NCBI RefSeq assembly: GCF_020091405.1
Contig: NZ_CP081903.1
Span: forward strand, 4,154,501-4,218,500
Direction of reading: 5' to 3'
Length of the DNA stretch: 64,000 nt
Origin: Bacteroides cellulosilyticus
Lineage (GTDB): Bacteria; Bacteroidota; Bacteroidia; Bacteroidales; Bacteroidaceae
Positions 39,525 to 48,868 of this stretch are shown piece after piece (position 1 is the stretch's first letter; each line of letters begins with the position of its first letter). The notes under the pieces are model-generated. The model worked only from the letters and a program-made list of their open reading frames with translations. It was not told where the DNA came from and did no database searches. The translations under genes and the position numbers were made by a program.

Positions 39525-41174
39525 TTATTTATCTATGCGAAACCAGTCGGCATCTACCCATCCCCGTTCCTTACCATAAGGAGTGGTACTGAATAGCCCT
39601 ACTTTGGCACCTATCCATTTTCCCTGACGGGCTGTGAAAGGCATACCTATTGCTTTATATTTCTTACCATCCAGACTGTAATAGAAGTGGCAGATACCGC
39701 CTTTCTCTATTTTTACCTGTAGATAGATATCTCTTTCGTAGTTGGGAAACAAACCTGCTTCGTACTTTCTGCTGGCAGGTAATTCTGCCAGGCGATTGAC
39801 TGTTTCGGGTGTCTTTTGCTCTGCATCCTTGCAGGTCACTTGTTTCAATATAAATTTATCACCTTCTTTCTCTACTCCCAGATAGCAATAGTCCCAGCCC
39901 ATCACAATCAATCCGGATTGCTGTCCGTCCATTTTGGCGGAAACTTTTAGTTTGGTAGTTGCTGTGAACTCTTCTGCCATGAACTTCTGCAATAAAAGGT
40001 TAGGGACTTCCCAGAAATTCACAAAGTTCTCGGAGAGAATATGTCCGTAAATACGGATGAATCCCAAGTCGGAAGTATATCCGAATGTATCCTGATAATT
40101 GGCATGCCATTCCCATTGCATTCCCAATTGACGGGTATTGAACTCGTCACTGTCCGCAGGTGTTTCTACCGGGTAATTCTTGCCTACATTGGGCTTTTTA
40201 TAACGGGTTACTGGTTCGCCACAACCATTGCCGTCCTTATCTTCTCCAATTACAGGCCAGTCGTTTACCCACTTCATCGGGTTCAGGTGAACGACACGCC
40301 CATACATGGCTTTATCCTGAAAGTGAACGAACCAGGATTCCCCTGTCTGCGTATCAACCCATGCGCCTTGGTGGGGACCATTGATGTCGGTAGAGCCTTG
40401 CGCCATGACAATCTTCTTCTCATAAGGACCGTATATATTCCGCGAACGCAATACTAACTGCCATCCAGTTGCTACTCCGCCTGCCGGGGCAAAAATATAG
40501 TAGTAGCCATTCCGCTTATAGAGTTTGGGACCTTCAATTGTATGGTTGATTCCATCATTACCATCAAAGACCAGTACCGGATCACTGATCACTTTTGTTC
40601 CTTCTGCATTCATCTCACAAATTGTGATAACACTGTTCAGTGCGGCACGACTTCCTGCCCATGCGTGTACCAGATAAACTTTTCCATCTTCATCCCATAG
40701 TGGAGCAGGGTCTATCATGCCACGACCGGCTTTTACCAATATCGGTTTCTCCCATTCTCCGGCCGGGTCTTTGGTCTTTACCATGAAGATGCCATGATCC
40801 GGATCTCCCCAATAGATATAAAACTCTCCATTATGATGGCGGATGGATGGTGCCCAAACACCTTTTCCATGCTGGGGAGCATTGAAGAACTCGATGGGTT
40901 CTATCTGTTTCAGCGCATAGCCTGCGTATTTCCAGTTTACCAGATCTTTGGAGTGGAGAATGGGTAAACCGGGAGCACATCCGAAGCTGGAAGCCGTCAT
41001 ATAAAAATCTTCACCTACTGCGCAGACATCCGGATCGGAGTAATCGGCATGCAGCACCGGATTGATGTATGTGCCATCCTTCTGGTCAGATACCCAGGCT
41101 TTGGATACATATTGGGCTTCCGCCTGCCAGCAGGCAGCGCATAGCAATGTCGTAAGCAGAAATATCTTTTTCAT
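39525..41174 (-). CDS. GH43-family glycosidase with C-terminal beta-sandwich
   Basis: Exo-acting arabinofuranosidase/xylosidase-type enzyme with signal peptide (MKKIFLLTTLLCAACWQAEAQ). The five-bladed propeller catalytic domain (about 30-320) has the base in HADYSDPDVC, the modulator in the RGMIDPAPLWD region and the acid in HTIEGPKLYKRNGYY. The C-terminal half (about 340-549) is the GH43 beta-sandwich (TPADSDEFNTRQLGMQWEW; KIEKGGICHFYYSLDGKKYKAIG). Periplasmic or surface location is likely. Its product-side linkage cannot be told from sequence. Confidence 0.92.
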   Translation of the reverse strand: MKKIFLLTTLLCAACWQAEAQYVSKAWVSDQKDGTYINPVLHADYSDPDVCAVGEDFYMTASSFGCAPGLPILHSKDLVNWKYAGYALKQIEPIEFFNAPQHGKGVWAPSIRHHNGEFYIYWGDPDHGIFMVKTKDPAGEWEKPILVKAGRGMIDPAPLWDEDGKVYLVHAWAGSRAALNSVITICEMNAEGTKVISDPVLVFDGNDGINHTIEGPKLYKRNGYYYIFAPAGGVATGWQLVLRSRNIYGPYEKKIVMAQGSTDINGPHQGAWVDTQTGESWFVHFQDKAMYGRVVHLNPMKWVNDWPVIGEDKDGNGCGEPVTRYKKPNVGKNYPVETPADSDEFNTRQLGMQWEWHANYQDTFGYTSDLGFIRIYGHILSENFVNFWEVPNLLLQKFMAEEFTATTKLKVSAKMDGQQSGLIVMGWDYCYLGVEKEGDKFILKQVTCKDAEQKTPETVNRLAELPASRKYEAGLFPNYERDIYLQVKIEKGGICHFYYSLDGKKYKAIGMPFTARQGKWIGAKVGLFSTTPYGKERGWVDADWFRIDK

Positions 41175-41273
41175 CTTTTTATTTACCTTTTAAAATATCC
41201 TGAAAACAAAGATTTTACCTAAACAAACTCTTACCTTTATCTACTGAAAATAACCTTAATGTATTATTTGCCT

Positions 41274-41305
41274 ATTAATACGAGCGAATCTGTTTATTCA
41301 CTCAA
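41274..41305 (-). promoter_or_regulatory. Putative ECF promoter before GH43-GH88 operon
   Basis: On the minus strand TTGAGTG (41305-41299), 15 bases, then TCGTATTAAT (41283-41274). It lies about 100 bases before the GH43 ATG. Confidence 0.7.
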
Positions 41306-41319
41306 TGGAATATCATATT

Positions 41320-43263
41320 TTATAATCTTTCTCCTTTGTACTTTTTATATTTCTTCATTTCCTGCCTGTCTATAGGTATCAATCTTATGGCAGCTCCACC
41401 ACTGGGCTTCAGTTGGAACTTCATGGTCTGTGAAGCATTGACAAGCAGATAAGTACATTTCACCTGTGTACTTGTTTTTATCTTTTCTCCCCCATCCGTA
41501 TAGATGCAGGCGAGGTAATTCTTTTCTTTATCGAGGAACGTGAGAGGTATTTCTTCTTCAGAACCTTCATTGTTGGTCATGGCTGCAACAAACCATTCCT
41601 GACCTTTTCGGCGTGCCATTGTTATGTTTTTGCCGGGAGCGCCATTCAATACTTTCGTATCGTCGAATACAGTTTGCAAGTTCTCAAACCATTCCATTTC
41701 CGGTTCTCCGTGATAGAACGATGGTTTGTCATACCAGAAGATAGTTTGCAGAGGGCTGTAGAACACGAGTGATGCTGCCAGTTGGTGAGCATGAGTCGTT
41801 TTCAGCCGTTTGTCGAAATAACAGATCGTATAGTCGGCTGCACCGTTTATCATACGAGTGAAGGGGAGCGTGACATTATGAGTTGCATCGGGAAATTCTT
41901 CGTTTCCACAAATGCCTTCCTGAGTTAATAAATTCGGATAAGTACGGCTGAAGCCTGAAGGGCGATATTCATCATGGATATTCATCAGCAGATGATTCTC
42001 TGCCGCCAAGCGAACCATGTCGTGCATCCAAGTTGCCCAGCGATGGCTGGCGTATTGTACGAAACCGGATTTCATTCCGACAATTCCCCATTCGCGGAGC
42101 AATGGGAAAAGTTCACGCATTTGCTTCATGAGTGCATGCTGGTTTACGTACACCCAGATACCAACTCCTTTTTCCTTACCATAAGCTATAACACGGGGCA
42201 TATCCAGTTTGGCAACCACTTTTGTGGCATCCCCGTCATGTGAAGTACAGGGCATATACCATTGCCAGTCGAAAAGCATATACGGGATATTATGTGCTGC
42301 ACAGAAGTCGATGGTTGCAATAGCTCCTTCGGTTGTGATAGTTGTTTCGCGCATAATCTTGCCTGGTTTTACCCATGCGGCGGCATCGGCAATTTCACAT
42401 GGCGGATTCAGATTCTGGATGATATCATTGTGTTCCAGCAATTCACCCGGTTTGTCGGCTGCCATGACTATCTTCCAGGGAGTGGCATAATAAGTCACTA
42501 CATCCACGGGGCTATACATTACAGAAGTCAGTGTATTCTTCTTGTCGGTGGAGGCAAGGTATTTGGTCAGACACCAGTCGTCTACATCAGCATCTGCCAA
42601 TGCCGCCCATTTACCATTCGGGAGTTCCAGCGTAAGGGCACGTTCTACCGGATGTTTGATATCATCAATGTTCAGGTACTCAAAGAAAGCCTGTGCCCAT
42701 TGTTCGGTCCATGCTTTTGTACCTGCCGGTAAGGTGTATTCTGTGAGATCACCTACTACTTTATGAAAGATAGCCTTTGGGTGTTCCGGGAAGAAATAGC
42801 GGAAAGCTACTCCTTCATTATAGGCACGCACCTCAATGTTGAGCCGGTAGCCGGAGTTATCTTTCTTGGAGAGATAAAGGGTGCCAGCCCGGTAATGATC
42901 GCGTACACTGCTACGTTCACCGTAAAGTGGCTGCCAGGTGATGTCTGTTTCGGGTTGGTAGGTCACAGAGTCCACTTCCAGATTGTCCATCCAGCAGGCA
43001 GGCTGTTTCAGGTTTCGTGCTCCCAGAGCCATTTCCCATATCCGGTTGTCCAGTTCCAGTCCGGCACGTGATTCATTGACTACAGGTTGTGATTTGTAAT
43101 CTACCCGGTAACAAAGTTCGTTTACCGCAGGTGAAACCTGCTTCTGGTAAAATGCTATTTCATGTGTTCCGTCAGGAGATGTCAGCTTCAGTTCCTTGCC
43201 ATTGTCTGCAAAGAGGGAAGGAGTGAGAACTAACATAATAATTGCTGAGCCGATAGTCTTCAT
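41320..43263 (-). CDS. GH97 glycoside hydrolase, copy 1
   Basis: A 647-residue calcium-dependent alpha-glycosidase, with signal peptide (MKTIGSAIIMLVLTPSLFA). N-terminal beta-supersandwich (about 25-270), then (beta/alpha)8 barrel with YMLFDWQWYMPCTS, REWGIVGMKSGFVQ, NIHDEYRPSGFSRTYPN and GICGNEEFPDATHNV. Retaining GH97 members carry an Asp nucleophile in a KxDF stretch; here it reads KSGF, so the enzyme is probably of the SusB-like inverting type. C-terminal beta-domain ends with MKKYKKYKGERL. Closest in the window to the copy at 60881. It is separated from the GH127 gene by a promoter-like motif. Confidence 0.93.
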   Translation of the reverse strand: MKTIGSAIIMLVLTPSLFADNGKELKLTSPDGTHEIAFYQKQVSPAVNELCYRVDYKSQPVVNESRAGLELDNRIWEMALGARNLKQPACWMDNLEVDSVTYQPETDITWQPLYGERSSVRDHYRAGTLYLSKKDNSGYRLNIEVRAYNEGVAFRYFFPEHPKAIFHKVVGDLTEYTLPAGTKAWTEQWAQAFFEYLNIDDIKHPVERALTLELPNGKWAALADADVDDWCLTKYLASTDKKNTLTSVMYSPVDVVTYYATPWKIVMAADKPGELLEHNDIIQNLNPPCEIADAAAWVKPGKIMRETTITTEGAIATIDFCAAHNIPYMLFDWQWYMPCTSHDGDATKVVAKLDMPRVIAYGKEKGVGIWVYVNQHALMKQMRELFPLLREWGIVGMKSGFVQYASHRWATWMHDMVRLAAENHLLMNIHDEYRPSGFSRTYPNLLTQEGICGNEEFPDATHNVTLPFTRMINGAADYTICYFDKRLKTTHAHQLAASLVFYSPLQTIFWYDKPSFYHGEPEMEWFENLQTVFDDTKVLNGAPGKNITMARRKGQEWFVAAMTNNEGSEEEIPLTFLDKEKNYLACIYTDGGEKIKTSTQVKCTYLLVNASQTMKFQLKPSGGAAIRLIPIDRQEMKKYKKYKGERL

Positions 43264-43286
43264 ATCTTCGTATTTATTGTTTTTAT

Positions 43287-43318
43287 ATAAATACGATTTG
43301 GAATATGAGGATACTCAA
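43287..43318 (-). promoter_or_regulatory. Putative ECF promoter before GH97 copy 1
   Basis: TTGAGTA (43318-43312), 15 bases, TCGTATTTAT (43296-43287) on the minus strand, 24 bases from the ATG. Confidence 0.75.
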
Positions 43319-43324
43319 TGTATT

Positions 43325-46285
43325 CTATCTTTTTAGGGAAATAATGTTCGAGACAGTTTGTGAAATGACAGGACTTCCAAAAAATGACGAGAAGCCATCT
43401 TCCTTTTGTGAACTTCCCTGTACATGGGCTATGAAGAATCCATATACCCGGTCCTGTTTATTGATCCATGGATAGGCGCCGGCCCAACCCGGTGAACTGA
43501 TCTGATAGGCTTCTCCTGTTGCTTTATCAATAAGTTCCCGCCATTCTCCCAAACCATATATGCCAGTATGATGTTTTTTCAGCGCACGTTCCACATATTC
43601 ACCCGGGTGAACTTCTGCATTTCCCACTTGGTCTGCTTGCATTTCATGTATGGTTTCGGGTTTCAGTATTTGCTTTTCTTCAAATACGCCATTGTGGTAG
43701 ATCATATCAAGAAAACGCATGTAGTCGTGCAAAGTGGTACAGAGACCTCCACCCAACATGGGAGCGTGTCCGCCATCTGTATTCACGGGCGTGAAGTGGG
43801 AGTTTTTCATTCTTAAAGGTCGGGCTATTAATTCCTGAAATAATTCCTCGAATTCTTTATTCATAGCTTTTTCTGCCATCCGGCCGGCTATCTGCATGGC
43901 AAGTCCACCATATTCAAAGCGGGTACCGGGAGTGAAAACCGTGTCAAGCGGAAGAATCTCCATGACTGCCGAATCCAGATGATTGTAATTGTCTACGCGT
44001 GGTTCCGGCAGATAAGGGCGGACGCCCGATGTGTGCGAAAGCAACTGACGTAAAGTAATCATTCCTTTTATGTCGTTTTTAAATTCAGGAATCCATTTCT
44101 TTACACTATCATTCCAGTCCAGTTCGGTGCAGTCTACCACTGCTCCGATTACTGCGGCGGCTACCCATTTTCCGGCAGAGGCTACATAGACTTTGGTGTC
44201 AGGGGTAAAGTTTTTGTAGTTTTTCTGAAAGATAACGCTATCGTCTCTGACTACACAGATTGAGGCTCCCGGATAGTATCCTTTATTCATCCATGAGGTG
44301 ACAATGGAGTCAAGTGGCGTAAAATCATAAGCCGCCTGCCGGTTATCGGCAGGACGGCATGATGTGAATGACAGATCCCAGTATACAACGTAACGTTGGT
44401 GATGTAAGTCATACAGTGGCTTTAAAACATTGCCCTGTGATGTTTTAAATATCAGTTCCTCGCCTGTACGCTGTAAACTGTGTCCGGGGTGTTTCCGGTC
44501 TATTTGTAAGGTGGTATTCAGTTCAGCCGGGATATGATAGTTGTAAGTATAATAGTCATTGTATAATGCCGGATCAGAGAATGGTGCCGGAGATTGCATA
44601 CCTTCTGTTCCCGCTTCACCTGCCAATACCAGCGGTCCGTATAGCAGGGCTCCCTTTTGTGGATTGTCCGGCGTTGTTTCCAGTTGCAGGCTCATCGGAT
44701 AATTGGCTTCAATGCGATCACCGTCTTTCCATTGGCGGGTTACGGCAATGTATGATCCCGGTTTCTGTTTTACCGATACTTTTTTCCCGTTGACGTTTAC
44801 TTTCACATTTTTACTCCATGATGGATAGCGCAGATAAATCGTAGTGGTGACAGGTTTGTCCGTTTGGATGGTCAATGCAGTGTTCTCTTTTGCAGGGAAA
44901 GCTGTTTCCTGGCACAGAGTTATTCCTTTCGCTCTCCAGTTTACTTCTGACGGGATAAAGAGGTTTACGTAGATTCCCTGGTCATTGTGATAATAGATAG
45001 CTTCTCCATATTTAGCATGGTTTTCGAAGCCGCTGCCTACACAACACCAAAAGGAATTCTCTCGGGTACTATAAACTTTGTGAGAGCCGGAGAGCAAAGG
45101 CAAGAAATAGGATACCATTCCCGTTTCAGGATCTTGTTGCCCAAGGATATGATTATAGAGTGCACGTTCGTAGTAATCGGCAACCTTGGCATCTCCTGTC
45201 CAGCAAAACAGGTGGCGACTGAGTTTCAGCATATTGTACGTACAACAAGTCTCACCGGTATATCCGGTCAGATGTTTGGATAATTGTTGTGGATCGAAAT
45301 AATGCTCTTTATCACTGCTGCATCCCGGTGCAAAGGTATGATGGTCTATCATGGTATGCCAGAAAAAATCAGTCAGTTTCCGACTGTCATTATCCTGCGT
45401 CAGCTCGTAGTTACGTGCTTCGGCAAGAACTTTTGGGATAAAGGTATTCGTGTGCTTGGTTCCTAAATCATCGCGTTGTTCTTTCAGCGGATCGATAACA
45501 TCATTGTGATAGAAAAATTCAGCAAGCCATTGATAACGCTCGTCGCCGGTGATGGCATAAAGATTATAGAAAGATTCGTTCACACCACCGAATTCATTCC
45601 GTATCATCCTTTTCCGGGTGGGTTCATCCAGCGGTTTAAGTTTATTATAAGCCCAGTCACCCATGCGGGTAACTACTTCCAATGCCTGTTTGTTATCTGT
45701 ATAGAGATATTGGTCGATCAATCCGGAGAAGAGCTTGTGTAATGTATACCAGGGTGCCCATACACTTGTCCCACGTATGTTCCGATTGATCAATTCTTCC
45801 GGATATGCACTGAGATACCCGTTTCCCAAAGCTGCCTGTACTTCTGCCAGACCTGTAACAAGACTGTCACCTTTCAGCTTGAATATTTCGCTTCCGGTAG
45901 ATGCGTACATGAGCGCATAGGCTGATAGTAAATGCCCTGTTGTATGTCCGCGCAGTTCGCAGTCTAGTGATTCCCAGCCGCCCAGTTTCTTTACGGTCAT
46001 ATACCCACCTTCACGTCCGGCAAATACTCCGGCGTTGTTGCGGAAACTGTGTAGCAAACGATTGGTTGCTATGGAAGTCATCCAAACAGAATCACGCATC
46101 ATATTGTCGCGAAAGCGGCTTGGTAATAAACGCACGTCTTTTAAGTCAAAACTCTCTACCTGTATCGGCGCTGTTGTCACTTTTTTCATTTTTCCGGCAT
46201 GCTGTCCGGGATAAATGGATTGAGCGGAAAGATCGGTTGATAGAACTGCACAGATTGTCATTAGGATCAAACTCTTATTTCTCAT
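43325..46285 (-). CDS. GH127 beta-L-arabinofuranosidase fused to a beta-lactamase-family serine hydrolase
   Basis: A 986-residue exported protein (signal MRNKSLILMTICAVLSTDLSAQS). Residues about 35-640 are GH127/DUF1680: (alpha/alpha)6 barrel with the Glu-Cys cluster GETCCTYNM (Cys347/348) and WCCVGSGFENHAKYGE (Cys414/415), the zinc-thiolate catalytic centre of HypBA1-type enzymes. Residues about 650-986 are a class C beta-lactamase/esterase fold with SxxK VASAGKW (Ser703, Lys706) and a YGG motif in FEYGGLAMQIAG where many relatives have YxN; the SHTSG and GGHAPMLGGG regions fit the family. The two parts could release arabinose and an ester group from the same substrate. Confidence 0.9.
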   Translation of the reverse strand: MRNKSLILMTICAVLSTDLSAQSIYPGQHAGKMKKVTTAPIQVESFDLKDVRLLPSRFRDNMMRDSVWMTSIATNRLLHSFRNNAGVFAGREGGYMTVKKLGGWESLDCELRGHTTGHLLSAYALMYASTGSEIFKLKGDSLVTGLAEVQAALGNGYLSAYPEELINRNIRGTSVWAPWYTLHKLFSGLIDQYLYTDNKQALEVVTRMGDWAYNKLKPLDEPTRKRMIRNEFGGVNESFYNLYAITGDERYQWLAEFFYHNDVIDPLKEQRDDLGTKHTNTFIPKVLAEARNYELTQDNDSRKLTDFFWHTMIDHHTFAPGCSSDKEHYFDPQQLSKHLTGYTGETCCTYNMLKLSRHLFCWTGDAKVADYYERALYNHILGQQDPETGMVSYFLPLLSGSHKVYSTRENSFWCCVGSGFENHAKYGEAIYYHNDQGIYVNLFIPSEVNWRAKGITLCQETAFPAKENTALTIQTDKPVTTTIYLRYPSWSKNVKVNVNGKKVSVKQKPGSYIAVTRQWKDGDRIEANYPMSLQLETTPDNPQKGALLYGPLVLAGEAGTEGMQSPAPFSDPALYNDYYTYNYHIPAELNTTLQIDRKHPGHSLQRTGEELIFKTSQGNVLKPLYDLHHQRYVVYWDLSFTSCRPADNRQAAYDFTPLDSIVTSWMNKGYYPGASICVVRDDSVIFQKNYKNFTPDTKVYVASAGKWVAAAVIGAVVDCTELDWNDSVKKWIPEFKNDIKGMITLRQLLSHTSGVRPYLPEPRVDNYNHLDSAVMEILPLDTVFTPGTRFEYGGLAMQIAGRMAEKAMNKEFEELFQELIARPLRMKNSHFTPVNTDGGHAPMLGGGLCTTLHDYMRFLDMIYHNGVFEEKQILKPETIHEMQADQVGNAEVHPGEYVERALKKHHTGIYGLGEWRELIDKATGEAYQISSPGWAGAYPWINKQDRVYGFFIAHVQGSSQKEDGFSSFFGSPVISQTVSNIISLKR

Positions 46286-46309
46286 AACTTTTTTATTAAT
46301 TCTTTCTTT

Positions 46310-46341
46310 ATATATACGAAGTAGAGGGATATATTACTCAA
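46310..46341 (-). promoter_or_regulatory. Putative ECF promoter before GH127
   Basis: TTGAGTA (46341-46335), 15 bases, TCGTATATAT (46319-46310). 25 bases to the ATG. Flanks resemble the site at 48837. Confidence 0.8.
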
Positions 46342-46387
46342 AAACCCGTTAGAGGAATTTAAAACTGTATAGCGAGCTATTTTCCTA

Positions 46388-46462
46388 TTACGACTGAAGG
46401 CATTTCCCACTACGACTGAAGGCACTTCCCACTACGACTGAACTCGTGTTTCACTACAACTG
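46388..46462 (+). repeat. 22-bp tandem array, four units, core TACGACTGAA (copy 2)
   Basis: The word ACGACTGAA starts at 46390, 46412 and 46434, with a fourth, changed form (ACAACTGA) at 46456: an exact 22-base period. Spacers contain TTCCCACT. Same period and core as the array at 5591. Confidence 0.9.
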
Positions 46463-46554
46463 ATCTTAGTGAAACATCAAGTGTATTGTCACACAGGTAG
46501 TTATGCTTTTTGATGCACTCCTATATAGCTCACATCAGGAAAGAAAGGAATGAA

Positions 46555-46630
46555 GTTACGAGCTACAGGCTACAAGTGCCTTTCGGAACATAGCGCAGCT
46601 ACTTGTAGCTTGTAGCCTGTAGCTCGTAAC
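46555..46630. repeat. GTAGC-rich inverted repeat (REP-like element, copy 2)
   Basis: Perfect 21-bp arms 46555-46575 and 46610-46630 (ending GTAGCTCGTAAC), spacer with GTGCCTTTCGG and ATAGCGCAGCTACTTGTAGC. It is related, in opposite orientation, to 28224-28327 and probably ends the heparinase-like transcript. Confidence 0.85.
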
Positions 46631-46664
46631 TGATTCATATCCCTATAGAAATGAACTAGTCTTG

Positions 46665-48809
46665 TCAGCGGATTACTTTATATTTTTTAGTGTAAGAATC
46701 GAAAATGGATTCATTAGCATTGCGCACATAACTCCCATATCCGATGAACCATTCCGATATGTTTTTGGAAACTGCGGGGTCAGTTCCTTTCTTATAAGAA
46801 AAAGCAAGTAAATATGCGTCTGTATCCCAACCGTTCACATTTGTGCAGGAATTCCGGTGCATAATATGCCCATCTGCCCGTGTGTTTAAATAAACATCAG
46901 TTATTTTGTCACCTTTAGCAATACGGACACCTTGCAGATCATCTCCTTTCAGGCGGGTTACCTGAGGAATATTTTTACTTGCAGGAGAATCTTTCAAGAT
47001 GATTGCCGTTATAAACTTGACACTTTGTGCCTTTATCGGATAGGTTATCGAATAATACGTTTCCATTTCGTCGGTCTTCTTAGCTTTGGGACCCTGGTGA
47101 GCTTTCAGTTTCAGATTATAAGGGAAATCATGTTCGAAGTCGCTTTCTGTCAGATAGTCCGGCCATAAAGGGCGTATATCCACAGCAGCCTGTTGGTTGA
47201 CGACACTCAAATCAATACCATTTTTCCTGCTTACTCCATCCGGGTGAAAAAGCAGACTGAATGTACCGTCTTCATGCGAACAGACATCATCAATAACCAG
47301 TATTACATCATCTATCCACAAAAAACTACGGTGGTTTTTAGAAAAGTAGCGGGAAGTAGGCCCGGTCACGTTGGCCAGGATGTATTTGATATTTCCTTCG
47401 TCTGTAAGATGATGCAAAGAACCATCGAGCATCGAACCTTTGTACTGTTGCTCTTGAGGCTGGGCCTGTCCATTAAACAACAGTACATTATGGGCCTGGC
47501 TGTGGAAGAAATATTCACGATACCACGGATTGGGATACCAACAGTTTCCGCCATCCTTAATTACTTGCTGTCCATTATGAAAAAGGATAAATGAACCTGC
47601 GTCTGCATGAGAGTGATTCCATGTATGTCCGCATTTCACTCCTAACAGGGTTGTGTTTTTCTCCCAAGAAGTACGCATCACACTCCAACCCATTCTTTCA
47701 TATACCGTAGATAGCGACAGGGAAGGTTGCGGTGGAGCCGCAGATAAATCGGGAGTGTACAATAACCCCATGGGTGTATCGGTCGGCATACTTTCTTTGG
47801 CCTGGTTTTTCCGTACCTGTGTGAGATACCATAACATATCGGTTTTCTGAAAACCTAATGTCCAAAGTAATTTCAAGACTCCTTCACCATTGGCAGCAAT
47901 GTTGCTGTCGCCAAAATAAAGGGAAGGAAGATAATCACTGTCGGCAGGATAACAGGTATACATAAAATAATCTGCTGCACGTTCAAATAGCTTCCTTTCT
48001 GGCCATTCTGCCCGGGGATTGAAATTCTGCATGGCAAGGCGGAAGGTCAGGTATTGGGTGAGCCCGTAATTGGCGTAACTCACACTTTCGTAATAAGCTC
48101 CATTATCGAAGTTAGCCGGTTTGTTTTGTAAGATATCTCCTTGGAAATTAGCCCAATCCGTTGTTGCCCTACTTACCATATCAATCCATTCGGCAGCCTC
48201 GGGAATTTCATTGCTGACGGCCATGGCAGCGATTCCGGTCATGGCAATACAGGATGCCCAATAGTTGTGCCCCATGGAATTGATTGCATGGAAACGTGTT
48301 GCCGGTGATAGCCAATCGTGCAGCGTCGGACGGATTCCTATTTTGTAAATGGCTTGTGCCAGTTCTTTCCGTTCTTCATCTGAGAGTTCGTTATAGATAG
48401 CATCGAAACCGATAGCCATTTGATGATTGGCATGGGCGGTGCTTAGCAATGAAGTCCAGGCAGGTTCCCGATTCAGCATATCCTTTGCTTCGAGGGTTTC
48501 TTTTCCACCTGTCTGCCGGATTGATTCTTTGATCTTATCCGCATATCTTTTTTCGCCTGTCACCTGGTATGTCAATGCCAGATATTCCAACTTGCGGTAA
48601 GGATTGTTTTCTTTCAAGGCTTCCCTGGCTACTTGTTCTACCTGGGTATAATTGGCTTTGACTTCTTTATCCGATTTGAGTTGTTCTTTCAGTGTTGCTA
48701 TCCGATCGGGGGTAAAGAACAGATAGGGGTGTTGTTGCTGCGCCCGGATTGAGAAAACCAGGGAACAAAACAGAATGAGCGTCAGTACATGTTTTCTTTT
48801 ATTTCTCAT
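46665..48809 (-). CDS. Heparinase II/III-like polysaccharide lyase
   Basis: A 714-residue exported lyase (signal MRNKRKHVLTLILFCSLVFSIRAQ). Residues about 25-350 form the alginate-lyase-like (alpha/alpha) toroid, including INSMGHNYWASC with the His/Tyr pair. Residues about 370-640 are the heparinase II/III beta-sandwich, opening CGHTWNHSHADAGSF, with AHNVLLFNGQ. Such enzymes cleave uronic-acid polysaccharides by beta-elimination, making the substrate of GH88. The exact polysaccharide is not given by the sequence. Its promoter overlaps the stop codon of the upstream lyase gene. Confidence 0.88.
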   Translation of the reverse strand: MRNKRKHVLTLILFCSLVFSIRAQQQHPYLFFTPDRIATLKEQLKSDKEVKANYTQVEQVAREALKENNPYRKLEYLALTYQVTGEKRYADKIKESIRQTGGKETLEAKDMLNREPAWTSLLSTAHANHQMAIGFDAIYNELSDEERKELAQAIYKIGIRPTLHDWLSPATRFHAINSMGHNYWASCIAMTGIAAMAVSNEIPEAAEWIDMVSRATTDWANFQGDILQNKPANFDNGAYYESVSYANYGLTQYLTFRLAMQNFNPRAEWPERKLFERAADYFMYTCYPADSDYLPSLYFGDSNIAANGEGVLKLLWTLGFQKTDMLWYLTQVRKNQAKESMPTDTPMGLLYTPDLSAAPPQPSLSLSTVYERMGWSVMRTSWEKNTTLLGVKCGHTWNHSHADAGSFILFHNGQQVIKDGGNCWYPNPWYREYFFHSQAHNVLLFNGQAQPQEQQYKGSMLDGSLHHLTDEGNIKYILANVTGPTSRYFSKNHRSFLWIDDVILVIDDVCSHEDGTFSLLFHPDGVSRKNGIDLSVVNQQAAVDIRPLWPDYLTESDFEHDFPYNLKLKAHQGPKAKKTDEMETYYSITYPIKAQSVKFITAIILKDSPASKNIPQVTRLKGDDLQGVRIAKGDKITDVYLNTRADGHIMHRNSCTNVNGWDTDAYLLAFSYKKGTDPAVSKNISEWFIGYGSYVRNANESIFDSYTKKYKVIR

Positions 48810-48836
48810 AATTTCTTTGTTAATTCTTTTTTTAGT

Positions 48837-48868
48837 ATATATACGAAGGAGAGAAATATATTACTCAA
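48837..48868 (-). promoter_or_regulatory. Putative ECF promoter before heparinase-like gene, overlapping a stop codon
   Basis: TTGAGTA (48868-48862), 15 bases, TCGTATATAT (48846-48837). The TGA in TTGAGTA is the stop codon (48867-48865) of the upstream lyase gene. Confidence 0.8.

Larger units (their letters stand above)
46286..46664. other. Intergenic region with promoter, array and hairpin
   Basis: Upstream region of GH127 and downstream region of the heparinase-like gene. It contains a putative ECF promoter (46310-46341), a 22-bp array (46388-46462) and a GTAGC inverted repeat (46555-46630). No gene. Confidence 0.7.
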
